From positions 62,617-98,239 of the forward strand of contig JAJQAL010000022.1 of assembly GCA_021203815.1 (NCBI GenBank): DNA of 35,623 nucleotides, in the 5' to 3' direction. Below, one piece after another: positions 17,458-25,223 of this stretch (position 1 is the first letter of the stretch; the number at the start of each line of letters is the position of its first letter). The notes below the pieces were generated by a model, which did not search any database, was not told where the DNA came from, and saw only the letters and a list, made by a program, of their open reading frames with translations. Origin of the DNA: Coprobacillus sp. GTDB lineage: Bacteria > Bacillota_I > Bacilli_A > RFN20 > CAG-826. A program made the position numbers and the translations under genes.

Positions 17458-17829
17458 TTATACAAAGGGGAAGTGACCCATAAAGGCGTAGCAGATGTCA
17501 ACGACTATAAAAGCGATAAGAACTACCGCCGCACTGAAAAACCAAGGAAGACGTCTGTTCCAAAGAATTGTTTTCTCTTCTTCAGGGAGCTCTCCATCCC
17601 AGTTTTTCTGGTCTTTTCTATATTTAGCGCTTTTCGCGTCTCCCCAGATAAAGCCCACAAAGAAATAGCCCACGGCAAAGATACCAAGAACATAGGGATA
17701 AACTGCCGCACTAAAATCAATAGACTGAATATAGCTAAGTCCAATAAGTAAAGCGGGCACTCCTAGTCCAATAACGGATAATATAGCGGCCCCGATATAT
17801 ACTCTTTTATTTTTAAGGGCTTCTTTCAT
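17458..17829 (-). CDS. Small membrane protein, unknown function
   Basis: 123-aa ORF with three hydrophobic segments; extended -10-like TGGTATTAT just upstream. Confidence 0.7.
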   Translation of the reverse strand: MKEALKNKRVYIGAAILSVIGLGVPALLIGLSYIQSIDFSAAVYPYVLGIFAVGYFFVGFIWGDAKSAKYRKDQKNWDGELPEEEKTILWNRRLPWFFSAAVVLIAFIVVDICYAFMGHFPFV

Positions 17830-17877
17830 AGTAAACTAATAATACCATAAACTAGCCTTTTAAATACATAAAGAAAA

Positions 17878-17893
17878 AAGCGCCTATGCGCTT
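17878..17893 (-). terminator. Rho-independent terminator downstream of the small acidic ORF
   Basis: Minus strand AAGCGC-ATAG-GCGCTT followed by TTTTTC. Confidence 0.7.
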
Positions 17894-17931
17894 ATATATT
17901 TATGTTTATATCTAGAAACTAGATATTACCA

Positions 17932-18108
17932 CTATTCATCGAAATCGATATCATCCTCATAGAGACAGGCCTCATCATCATCGTCATCGAGGTATAAATC
18001 TCCATCATCACTAATCTCTTCATAGATAGAAAAGATTTCGATTTCTTCTTCTATTGATTCATTAAAAGAGAAATTATTAAGTTTGGTATCGTCGTCGTCC
18101 ATAGCCAT
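17932..18108 (-). CDS. Highly acidic 58-aa protein (not in the supplied ORF track)
   Basis: Read from sequence: MAMDDDDTKLNNFSFNESIEEEIEIFSIYEEISDDGDLYLDDDDDEACLYEDDIDFDE*; followed by hairpin 17908-17926 and a terminator at 17878-17893. No strong SD seen. Confidence 0.55.
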   Translation of the reverse strand: MAMDDDDTKLNNFSFNESIEEEIEIFSIYEEISDDGDLYLDDDDDEACLYEDDIDFDE

Positions 18109-18246
18109 ATACTATCACTAGAAATAAAAGGGGGATATCTATTTCTCTTTTTTTATTCTGACAGTGTAAAAGAGACATAGTCATTTAATATTACGATATT
18201 AACATTGAATTTATTTTTGGATGGATTGCCACTATAATTAGGTTAT

Positions 18247-18972
18247 ATGGCGGAAGAAAATAATATCAAAGAAAATATCGCTCGTAACTTAGTCTATTAT
18301 AGAAAAAGCTATGGGCTTACCCAGATGGAACTAGCAGAGAAGTTATCTTATACAGATAAATCTGTATCTAAATGGGAAAGAGGGGAATCAGTCCCTGATA
18401 TTTTTGTTTTAAAAGCTCTTGCGGATCTATACGGCATTAAAGTGGATGACTTCTACCGTGATAAACCAAGAAGACTACATAATAGACAGGTAAGGAGAAG
18501 ACTAGTGGCCGCGCTTCTCTCCATTGCGGCGATATGGGTGGTCGCCACAGTGATATACACGGTTATTATGGTGCTATATGACGGTAGAGATATAGCGGAG
18601 AATGTCTGGCTTGTCTTCCTTTGGGCAATAGTGGCCTCCGCGATTACAGGAGTGATGTTTACTTTCTTCTATAAGAAAAGGTTTATCTATCTTATCTCAC
18701 TAACTATCTTTATTTGGTCCGCCGCGGTGGCAATTTTCTGCACCGTTAATCAATATAGTGAACATACCAAGTTTTTATGGCTCGTCTTTATCGTCGCTGT
18801 TCCCCTACAGGTTTTAGCGACCCTCCAATATCTATTAAGATGGTCATTCGTTAACTTTACCGATGATATCATGCAAAACTTTAGAAGAAGAGTGAGAAAG
18901 AAAAATCCTGAGAACGATTCCACTAATCCTCCTCAGGATAATTCGAATACAAATTCAGGTAATAGTCCCTAA
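18247..18972 (+). CDS. XRE-family HTH regulator with C-terminal transmembrane domain
   Basis: 241 aa; N-terminal HTH_3 (NLVYYRKSYGLTQMELAEKLSYTDKSVSKWERGESVPDIFVLKALADLYGIKVDDF) followed by about 4 TM helices. Confidence 0.9.
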   Translation: MAEENNIKENIARNLVYYRKSYGLTQMELAEKLSYTDKSVSKWERGESVPDIFVLKALADLYGIKVDDFYRDKPRRLHNRQVRRRLVAALLSIAAIWVVATVIYTVIMVLYDGRDIAENVWLVFLWAIVASAITGVMFTFFYKKRFIYLISLTIFIWSAAVAIFCTVNQYSEHTKFLWLVFIVAVPLQVLATLQYLLRWSFVNFTDDIMQNFRRRVRKKNPENDSTNPPQDNSNTNSGNSP

Positions 18973-18984
18973 CTAGGGACTATT
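18961..18984 (+). terminator. Rho-independent terminator of the XRE gene, overlapping both convergent stop codons
   Basis: aatagtccct-aact-agggactatt followed by tcttttt; the XRE TAA (18970-18972) and degV stop (18980-18982) lie inside the hairpin. Confidence 0.85.
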
Positions 18985-19855
18985 TCTTTTTCCAGTTAGT
19001 AGGCTCACTATTAACGAATAAGATTCCAAGAGTTTTAGGGCCGCAGTGAGTGGCAATCGTGGCCCCTGCGACTGTGTAATAGATATGTTTGAAGCCTCTT
19101 TCTTTAAGCGCTGACTCGGCGGCTTCTCTCATTTCTAAGGGGAGATCACTACTAGAAGTAGTGATAAACACTCTATCGAGGTCTGGAGACGGAAATAGAG
19201 TGAGAACATCATTAACGTAGCTACTTACTATCTTCTCATCTTTCCCTCGATACTTATTTTTAGAGTGCATTTCTCCCTCCTCTAAAATAATCTCGGGTTT
19301 AATCTGAAGGACCTTAGCCACCGCAGCGGTGATTCCATTACATCTTCCGCCTCGATATAAATACTCTAAGGTGTTCACTACAAAACTGACACAGAGTCTA
19401 GTTTTATATTCATCGAGGTAGTCTTTAATCATAGGGGCGCTCATTTTCCCTTCCCTAACTAGGTCACTAGCTTTAAGAGCGAGTAGTCCCATCCCTGTAG
19501 AGAGACTTAGTGAGTCTATAACAAGAACCCTACCATTAAACTCTTCACTCGCTTTTAAAGCGTTAAAGTAAGTCGCACTTGATTTCGATGTAAAGGAGAT
19601 ATGGACTATTTCATCATAGTCCTTTAGGAGCTCTTCGAAATAATTAGTAAATTCAGAAACATTTATCGCACTAGTGCGGGTAAGCATTCCAGTCTTATCA
19701 TAATATTCGAAGACATCCTGACTATTAATATCGAGGCCATCCGTTTTCACTTCATCTCCCATGATGACACTAGAATGAATGATATGAATGTCAAACTCTT
19801 TAATGAGTTCGTCACTCAAATCACTAAATGTTTCGGTGCTGACACCTATCTTCAT
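18980..19855 (-). CDS. DegV family fatty-acid-binding protein
   Basis: 291 aa; KIGVSTETFSDLSDELIKEFDIHIIHSSVIMGDE, RTSAINVSEF, HISFTSKSSATYFNA, DSLSLSTGMGLLALKA pattern of DegV. Confidence 0.93.
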   Translation of the reverse strand: MKIGVSTETFSDLSDELIKEFDIHIIHSSVIMGDEVKTDGLDINSQDVFEYYDKTGMLTRTSAINVSEFTNYFEELLKDYDEIVHISFTSKSSATYFNALKASEEFNGRVLVIDSLSLSTGMGLLALKASDLVREGKMSAPMIKDYLDEYKTRLCVSFVVNTLEYLYRGGRCNGITAAVAKVLQIKPEIILEEGEMHSKNKYRGKDEKIVSSYVNDVLTLFPSPDLDRVFITTSSSDLPLEMREAAESALKERGFKHIYYTVAGATIATHCGPKTLGILFVNSEPTNWKKK

Positions 19856-19909
19856 AAAAAGCTCCTTTCTGAGTCAGCGCACTAATTATAGCGGAGAAGG
19901 GAGCTTTTT
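19856..19909. repeat. Inverted repeat flanking the degV promoter and enclosing its SD
   Basis: aaaaagctcc (19856-19865) and ggagcttttt (19900-19909) are perfect 10-bp arms; minus-strand TATAAT is in the loop and SD AAAGGAG is in the degV-proximal arm. Confidence 0.85.
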
Positions 19910-19947
19910 CCTAATTAAATATATTAGATATTTATTGGTTTTCTTTT

Positions 19948-20312
19948 TGGTGGAGCCGGCGGTATCGAAACCGCGTCCGGCACTACTTCCCCCATAGCAT
20001 CTACAGCTTAGATGAAATATGAGTTTAACCCCCTAGACGGGTTTCATCACCCCTAGGAAGCGAGGCTAATAGAGAGTTTCAGTAAGACTTATTAGCTATC
20101 CGTCTTACTAAAGTCTTTTATTATGACGCCCTTCTACCTCATAAAGACAGAAAGAGGTAGAGAACGAGTCGCTATAGATTAAGCAGCGGCTAGGACAGAA
20201 GCACGGGGAGTGCTTCTCATATAACTGTTGTCAGTTCGTTTAGGTTTGATGATTACGTCATCACTCGGCTGCCACTAAAGGCTAAATAGTACCGTCGAAT
20301 CCATTCGACCCC
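19948..20312 (-). ncRNA. ssrA: tmRNA (transfer-messenger RNA)
   Basis: Minus strand 5' GGGGTCGAATGGATTCGACGG ... GCCGGACGCGGTTTCGATACCGCCGGCTCCACCA 3'; acceptor-stem complementarity, T-arm GGTTTCGATACC, encoded CCA, internal tag ORF ending ...VLAAA-TAA. Confidence 0.97.
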
Positions 20313-20367
20313 ATATTTAGTGAATATATAATAGCATATATCTAGCCGAGTTACATACAAATAATAT

Positions 20368-20396
20368 TTGTAAAAAGGTGCGATATCTCCTAAAAT
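20368..20396 (+). promoter_or_regulatory. Sigma70-type promoter upstream of the membrane protein at 20416
   Basis: TTGTAA - 17 nt - TAAAAT. Confidence 0.55.
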
Positions 20397-20415
20397 AAAC
20401 ACTTAGGACTAAACA

Positions 20416-21642
20416 ATGAAAGATAGCACTAAAACTACACTTAAGAATGTCTTTGGCTCGTTAATTAGAAATAAATACGCTATTGAATGTGGAAAAACCC
20501 TTCCGTGGTGGACCGCATTGATAGTTTTTATTTTAGGGGTCTTTTTACCTCTTATTCCAACCATGGTCAATATCGGAACATCGTATGGATCTTCTTTTCT
20601 TGATAGCTATACCTATGGATTTGAAGAGCATCTCACTTATTTAATGAGTGACCTTCATATAAATGGATATGAGTTTAAGATTGAAAACTCCGCGGTGGAT
20701 GGAAATGTTATGGTGGCCTATAAAGACGGGGTACGTATGAGCAATTTAACGAGTGATGAATTTGATGACTCAGTTCCTATTGCCGCGTATATCGATGACT
20801 CCTCTATCTACGGTGGTAATTATGACCTACTCATCTACTACACAAATAGAAGTGTGAGCTCCACTCCATCGATATCTGACCTTATCGCTGATCTAAATGG
20901 AGAGAACCCAGAGTTTAACTACGTCTATCTATGGAACACACAGGAGGCGACAACAATCGATCTCGTAGATGAAACAAACTATCAGTATGGAACTAGTTAT
21001 CATTACTATAGACCTAGTTATGTATTATTTGCCCGAGACTACGTCTATGTTAATATCGTGACTCCCACAATGGATAACGCGGAAACATATCAGTCCTTTA
21101 CGGGAAACTGGGCCCATCATAATGAAGGGGTTGATGTCATTAGTGACTATTTAACCACCACTGTAACGACATCTAGTATCGGTAATCTAGATATCAGTGA
21201 AATGAGTAATGTCACTGATAATGGAGACGGAACTGTCACTATAAGCGCAGCAAATACAGAAGAAGAACTAGATTCTCTTATGAGATGTACCTCTTATCTA
21301 GATGGAACAAGGGAAAACTGGAAGATCTGTTTCGATGACGCTTATATCACGAATAGAAACTATAGCCTTCTCTATACCTCCCTCATCTATGAGGCGATAT
21401 ATATCGCTCTATCTCTCTTCATGGGACTTCTTATCTATCTTCTTACTAGAGGCAAGAAGAACTACTACCGATATCTCAGAGCCACAACGTGTCAGAAGAT
21501 CAATGCTTGGGCGGCGCTTTCCCCTGGTATTCTAACCATGTTAATCGGTTTCTTTGCCCCTAACTACGCGATTGTCTTCTATGTCATCTTCATTGGACTC
21601 AGGACGATGTGGATGGCGATGATGCAGCTGCGACAGAAGTAG
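20416..21642 (+). CDS. Membrane protein with large extracytoplasmic domain, unknown function
   Basis: 408 aa; TM near residues 31-52, a long polar Tyr/Asp/Ser-rich domain, then TM helices at the C-terminus. Confidence 0.75.
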   Translation: MKDSTKTTLKNVFGSLIRNKYAIECGKTLPWWTALIVFILGVFLPLIPTMVNIGTSYGSSFLDSYTYGFEEHLTYLMSDLHINGYEFKIENSAVDGNVMVAYKDGVRMSNLTSDEFDDSVPIAAYIDDSSIYGGNYDLLIYYTNRSVSSTPSISDLIADLNGENPEFNYVYLWNTQEATTIDLVDETNYQYGTSYHYYRPSYVLFARDYVYVNIVTPTMDNAETYQSFTGNWAHHNEGVDVISDYLTTTVTTSSIGNLDISEMSNVTDNGDGTVTISAANTEEELDSLMRCTSYLDGTRENWKICFDDAYITNRNYSLLYTSLIYEAIYIALSLFMGLLIYLLTRGKKNYYRYLRATTCQKINAWAALSPGILTMLIGFFAPNYAIVFYVIFIGLRTMWMAMMQLRQK

Positions 21643-21662
21643 TGCTACATAATATAAAAAAT

Positions 21663-21683
21663 ATCACCCCATCTAGGGGTGAT
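21663..21683. terminator. Bidirectional rho-independent terminator between convergent genes
   Basis: atcacccc-atcta-ggggtgat; followed by TTTATTT on the plus strand and ATTTTTT on the minus strand. Confidence 0.85.
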
Positions 21684-21692
21684 TTTATTTAA

Positions 21693-22031
21693 CTAGTCTC
21701 CGTAGTCACTGCCTCGAGATTTGTCTTCAACATATATCTGAAGGGGATCCGTTATATCATATATTTCTAGATATATATAATCATCCACTTCAGTTTGAGG
21801 GTTTTCATAAGAGCCAGTAAAGACCACTTTCTTATTCTTATGAATAAGTTCCATCATTCTTTCCATAATACGGGGAAAGTCATCCCCTCTAAACTCTTTA
21901 AAACCCATAAGCTGAGTGTAGAAAGCGGGCTCGATATAAAACCTTTCTCCACTGGGAAGCTCATAGAGTGTGCAGAAGGGGTTATTCTTATCCTCTAAGA
22001 CATTAAAATGTTTAAATTCTTCATAGATCAT
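21693..22031 (-). CDS. Hypothetical protein
   Basis: 112-aa ORF overlapping the end of rlmH by 4 nt (ATGA junction). Confidence 0.65.
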   Translation of the reverse strand: MIYEEFKHFNVLEDKNNPFCTLYELPSGERFYIEPAFYTQLMGFKEFRGDDFPRIMERMMELIHKNKKVVFTGSYENPQTEVDDYIYLEIYDITDPLQIYVEDKSRGSDYGD

Positions 22032-22504
22032 TTATGGTAAACCTCGTGATGATGGATTTTACTAGCGCGGTAGACCTGCTCTAGAAATATAAGAGTGCTC
22101 ATATCGTGAAGGAAGGTGAATTTAGATAGGGAGATAGAGTCATTTACCACTGACTTTACCTCATCACTAAGGCCGTATGAACCTCCGATTAGGAAGGAGA
22201 CACTATTATACTCTTCAAGTTTAGAGTAGAGATAGTCACTAAATTTCTCTGACGTATACTCATTTTTTTGTAAATCAAGGGCGATTATGTAGCGGTCCCC
22301 TCTTACTTCTTTAAGGAGTCTATCACCTTCTAGTTTCTTACATCTTTCGATTTCGCTATTATCTAAGGGATTATTAACACTCTCCTCTTTAACTTCCACT
22401 AAAGAAATATCGATATAAGGAGTAATCCTTTTAAGGTATTCATTTATCCCTTCTTTGAGGTAAATATCTTTAACTTTACCCACTTTAACGAGTTTAATCT
22501 TCAT
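22028..22504 (-). CDS. rlmH: 23S rRNA (pseudouridine1915-N3)-methyltransferase RlmH
   Basis: MKIKLVKVGKVKDIYLKEGINEYLKRI...YIIALDLQKNEYTSEKFSDYL...SFLIGGSYGLSDEV...LEQVYRASKIHHHEVYHK. Start reset from 22570 to MKIKL, giving about 158 aa. Confidence 0.95.
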   Translation of the reverse strand: MKIKLVKVGKVKDIYLKEGINEYLKRITPYIDISLVEVKEESVNNPLDNSEIERCKKLEGDRLLKEVRGDRYIIALDLQKNEYTSEKFSDYLYSKLEEYNSVSFLIGGSYGLSDEVKSVVNDSISLSKFTFLHDMSTLIFLEQVYRASKIHHHEVYHK

Positions 22505-23243
22505 CTCCACCTCGAAGGGGCTCACGCTGCTTAGCGCACCTAACATTATATTTATTAATATTCTTACCAAAGAAGATAAACATCTTTCTATAGGCCTTTA
22601 AAGCGAGTTCGGGGGTGTTACACTCCTCAGAGATATGGCATAAGACGATTCCTTTTGTGTCACGCCCCACAACTTGACGGGCGATATCTGCGCTATCTTC
22701 ATTACAGAGGTGCCCAGTATCCGCTTCTATTCTATCCTTAAGGGCTCTGCTTCTCTTTGATCTTTCTAGCATTCCTAGGTCATGATTCGACTCTAAAAGT
22801 AAATAAGTAGGGTTTTTCATATATGGGAGATTTTCTTCTTCAAAAGCGCCTGTGTCGGTTAGATAGACGAGTTTAGATTTGCTCCCTCTAACGATATATC
22901 CACATCCATAGACACAGTCATGGATAGTTTTAATGGGGGTGATATATAGATCTCCTATTTGTATCTCTTTATACATATCGATAACGTTATAGTTATCTCT
23001 ATCAATGGCGTTTTCTATAGCGTAGACCTTACTATCTGGAATACTTTTATAGTAGATATAGTGATCGCTATGATTATGCGTATAAAAAAAGGCATCGATA
23101 TCATCTAGCTTTAAGTTATAGTAATCTAGTTCATCGGTAATACGGGACAGAGCAATCCCGGTGTCAATAATGATAGAGGTCTCTCCTTCTTTAATTAAAA
23201 GGGAATTACCTTTACTGCCGGAGGCAATAAGAGAATAGACCAT
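22494..23243 (-). CDS. MBL-fold metallohydrolase, YycJ/WalJ-like
   Basis: 249 aa; SLIASGSKGNSLLIKEGETSIIIDTGI, FYTHNHSDHY, SNHDLGML..., VLCHISEECNTPELAL pattern of YycJ proteins. Confidence 0.88.
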   Translation of the reverse strand: MVYSLIASGSKGNSLLIKEGETSIIIDTGIALSRITDELDYYNLKLDDIDAFFYTHNHSDHYIYYKSIPDSKVYAIENAIDRDNYNVIDMYKEIQIGDLYITPIKTIHDCVYGCGYIVRGSKSKLVYLTDTGAFEEENLPYMKNPTYLLLESNHDLGMLERSKRSRALKDRIEADTGHLCNEDSADIARQVVGRDTKGIVLCHISEECNTPELALKAYRKMFIFFGKNINKYNVRCAKQREPLRGGDED

Positions 23244-23248
23244 CGAAG

Positions 23249-24775
23249 TTAATCCCCATTAAAGTCAGGATGAGAAGCGCGTTCTTCCGCCATACGTTTC
23301 TCCCACTCCGCAGTAGGAGCCTCGTATTTTCCGTAGTTCTTACGGAAAAAGAGGGGAACGGTTCCAGTTTCTCCGTTTCTATTTTTGGCGATAATAAGTT
23401 CAACGTAAGAGGTTCCTTCCGGAAGACCTTCATTAAGTCTTTCAGAGGCCGCTACACTTGTGGCCATCCTTTCTCCTTCAGTCTGCTCACTATATTTCTT
23501 ATTTTCACCTCTTTTACTCACTCTATTATAGTAGTCCTGCCTATATAGGAGCATGACTACATCCGCGTCTTGTTCAATTGCTCCAGATTCACGGAGGTCT
23601 GATAGCTGTGGCCTATGGTCTCTTCCTCTTTCATCCACTCCTCGATTAAGCTGACAGACAAGAATAATAGGAACATGGAGCTCTCGAGCGAGGTTTTTAA
23701 TCGCAAGAGACGCTTTTCTAACTTCTTCCTGTCTATTATCGTTACTTCGACCTGTTTTATCAGGGGCAATAAGACCGAGATAATCCACGACGATAAGGCC
23801 AAGGTTAGGGTCAGAAGCTTTTAGCTTCTTAGCTTTATTTTCAATTTCCGATAGCCTTTGACCTGGGGTGTCATCGATATAGATAGGAGCGGACGCTACT
23901 CTTGAAAGAGCGCTATAGACTTTCTCCCTATTATTTCCTCTGATACGGGTACCGATACTAATATCGGTAAGGTTTACAAGAGCAGAGCTAGCCACTAGTC
24001 TTCTAACGAGTTGCTTCTTATCCATCTCTAGGGAGAAGATAGCCACACTGACGTGGCCCATTGTGGCGGCGTTAAAAGCGAAGTTAAGACTAAGCGCGGT
24101 CTTACCTACGGATGGACGTGCTCCAATAATTGTGACCTCATCCTTTTTAAAACCTTGAGTAAGCTGGTTGATTCTTTTAAAGCCAGTGGTCACTCCAATG
24201 ACGTCTTCATCTTCTTTTTCAACATTCTCTAAAGAGTTAAGCTCTTCCTGGACCTCTTTAGCCACTTCACTAACACTAGAGAAATAGGGAGAAGTTCTCT
24301 TTTCTGCGGCGTCTCTAATAGATTTCTCCGCTTCAGCGATAAAGATATCAAGATCTTCGATATCTTCCGTTCCCGCCCTATGATCGATATCTCTCATCGA
24401 GATGAGAACATTTCTTAAAACGGAGTAGTTATTTACAAGAGAGATATTAAAATCAAGACTTTCAAGCGTGGTCACCACGTCGCAGCATTCATTAAGATAG
24501 TCAGGGCCTCCTACTGATTCATAAGCGTGATAACTCTCTAAGACTTCTCCAACGGTTTGGATATTTACTTCGATATTAGTGGTGTTAAGCTGAACAATCG
24601 CTCGATATATTTGTCTATGAGAAGAAGTAAAGAAGTCTTCTTCCACGAGGGAAGAACACACTGTGAGGAGAGCGGCTTTAGAGAGCATACAAGCGCCGAG
24701 GCAGTACTGCTCCGCTCCATCACTATGAGGGAGATGATTAGGGTTATATTGAACTTCACTACTTCTTTCTGGCAT
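23249..24775 (-). CDS. dnaB: Replicative DNA helicase DnaB (DnaC in Bacillus nomenclature)
   Basis: 508 aa; PHSDGAEQYCLGACML, Walker A GARPSVGKTALSLN, VVDYLGLI, QLNRGVDERGRDHRPQLSDLRESGAIEQDADVVMLLYR. Confidence 0.97.
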   Translation of the reverse strand: MPERSSEVQYNPNHLPHSDGAEQYCLGACMLSKAALLTVCSSLVEEDFFTSSHRQIYRAIVQLNTTNIEVNIQTVGEVLESYHAYESVGGPDYLNECCDVVTTLESLDFNISLVNNYSVLRNVLISMRDIDHRAGTEDIEDLDIFIAEAEKSIRDAAEKRTSPYFSSVSEVAKEVQEELNSLENVEKEDEDVIGVTTGFKRINQLTQGFKKDEVTIIGARPSVGKTALSLNFAFNAATMGHVSVAIFSLEMDKKQLVRRLVASSALVNLTDISIGTRIRGNNREKVYSALSRVASAPIYIDDTPGQRLSEIENKAKKLKASDPNLGLIVVDYLGLIAPDKTGRSNDNRQEEVRKASLAIKNLARELHVPIILVCQLNRGVDERGRDHRPQLSDLRESGAIEQDADVVMLLYRQDYYNRVSKRGENKKYSEQTEGERMATSVAASERLNEGLPEGTSYVELIIAKNRNGETGTVPLFFRKNYGKYEAPTAEWEKRMAEERASHPDFNGD

Positions 24776-24779
24776 ATAT

Positions 24780-25223
24780 TTATTCTCCTTTTATATTGAT
24801 GGTGACGATTCCGATGACATCTTTATCGAGCTCTATTCTAAGTTTAGAATAGCCGAAGTTATTGATGTTTCCTTTATCGATAAACTTGCGTTTATCTATT
24901 TCAATATCATATTGCTCTTTAAGAGCTTCTTCGATCTGCTTTAGGGAGATAGAGCCAAACATTCTCTCTCCATTCCCTTTTTCCGTAAACTCCACGACAA
25001 TATTTTGAAGTTTATCTTTTATCTCTAAAGCGTTTTTATGGAAATCCTCCGCTTTTTGTTTACGTTCCTCTTTCTGAGTGTCGAGTATTTCCATGCTCTT
25101 TTCGGTTTTCGCGACGGCAAGGTGAGAAGGAATAAGATAGTTAGCGGCGTATCCATTAGCGACATTCACCACTTGGTCTTTTTTACCCACTCCCTTAACA
25201 TCTTTAAGAAGAATTACTTCCAT
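24780..25223 (-). CDS. rplI: 50S ribosomal protein L9
   Basis: 147 aa; MEVILLKDVKGVGKKDQVVNVANGYAANYLIP. Confidence 0.97.
   Translation of the reverse strand: MEVILLKDVKGVGKKDQVVNVANGYAANYLIPSHLAVAKTEKSMEILDTQKEERKQKAEDFHKNALEIKDKLQNIVVEFTEKGNGERMFGSISLKQIEEALKEQYDIEIDKRKFIDKGNINNFGYSKLRIELDKDVIGIVTINIKGE

Noticed and set aside
19788-19997. 69-aa plus-strand ORF
   Set aside because: Runs through the degV promoter into the 3' end of tmRNA; not credible as coding.
19948-20312. Ordinary tRNA gene near 19950
   Set aside because: The T-arm/acceptor signal belongs to tmRNA: the matching 5' half (GGGGTCGAATGGATTCGAC) is about 350 nt away and a tag ORF is present.
22505-22570. N-terminal extension of the rlmH ORF (MVRILINIMLGALSSVSPFEVE)
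   Set aside because: Out-of-frame reading inside the upstream MBL gene; MKIKL is the conserved RlmH start.
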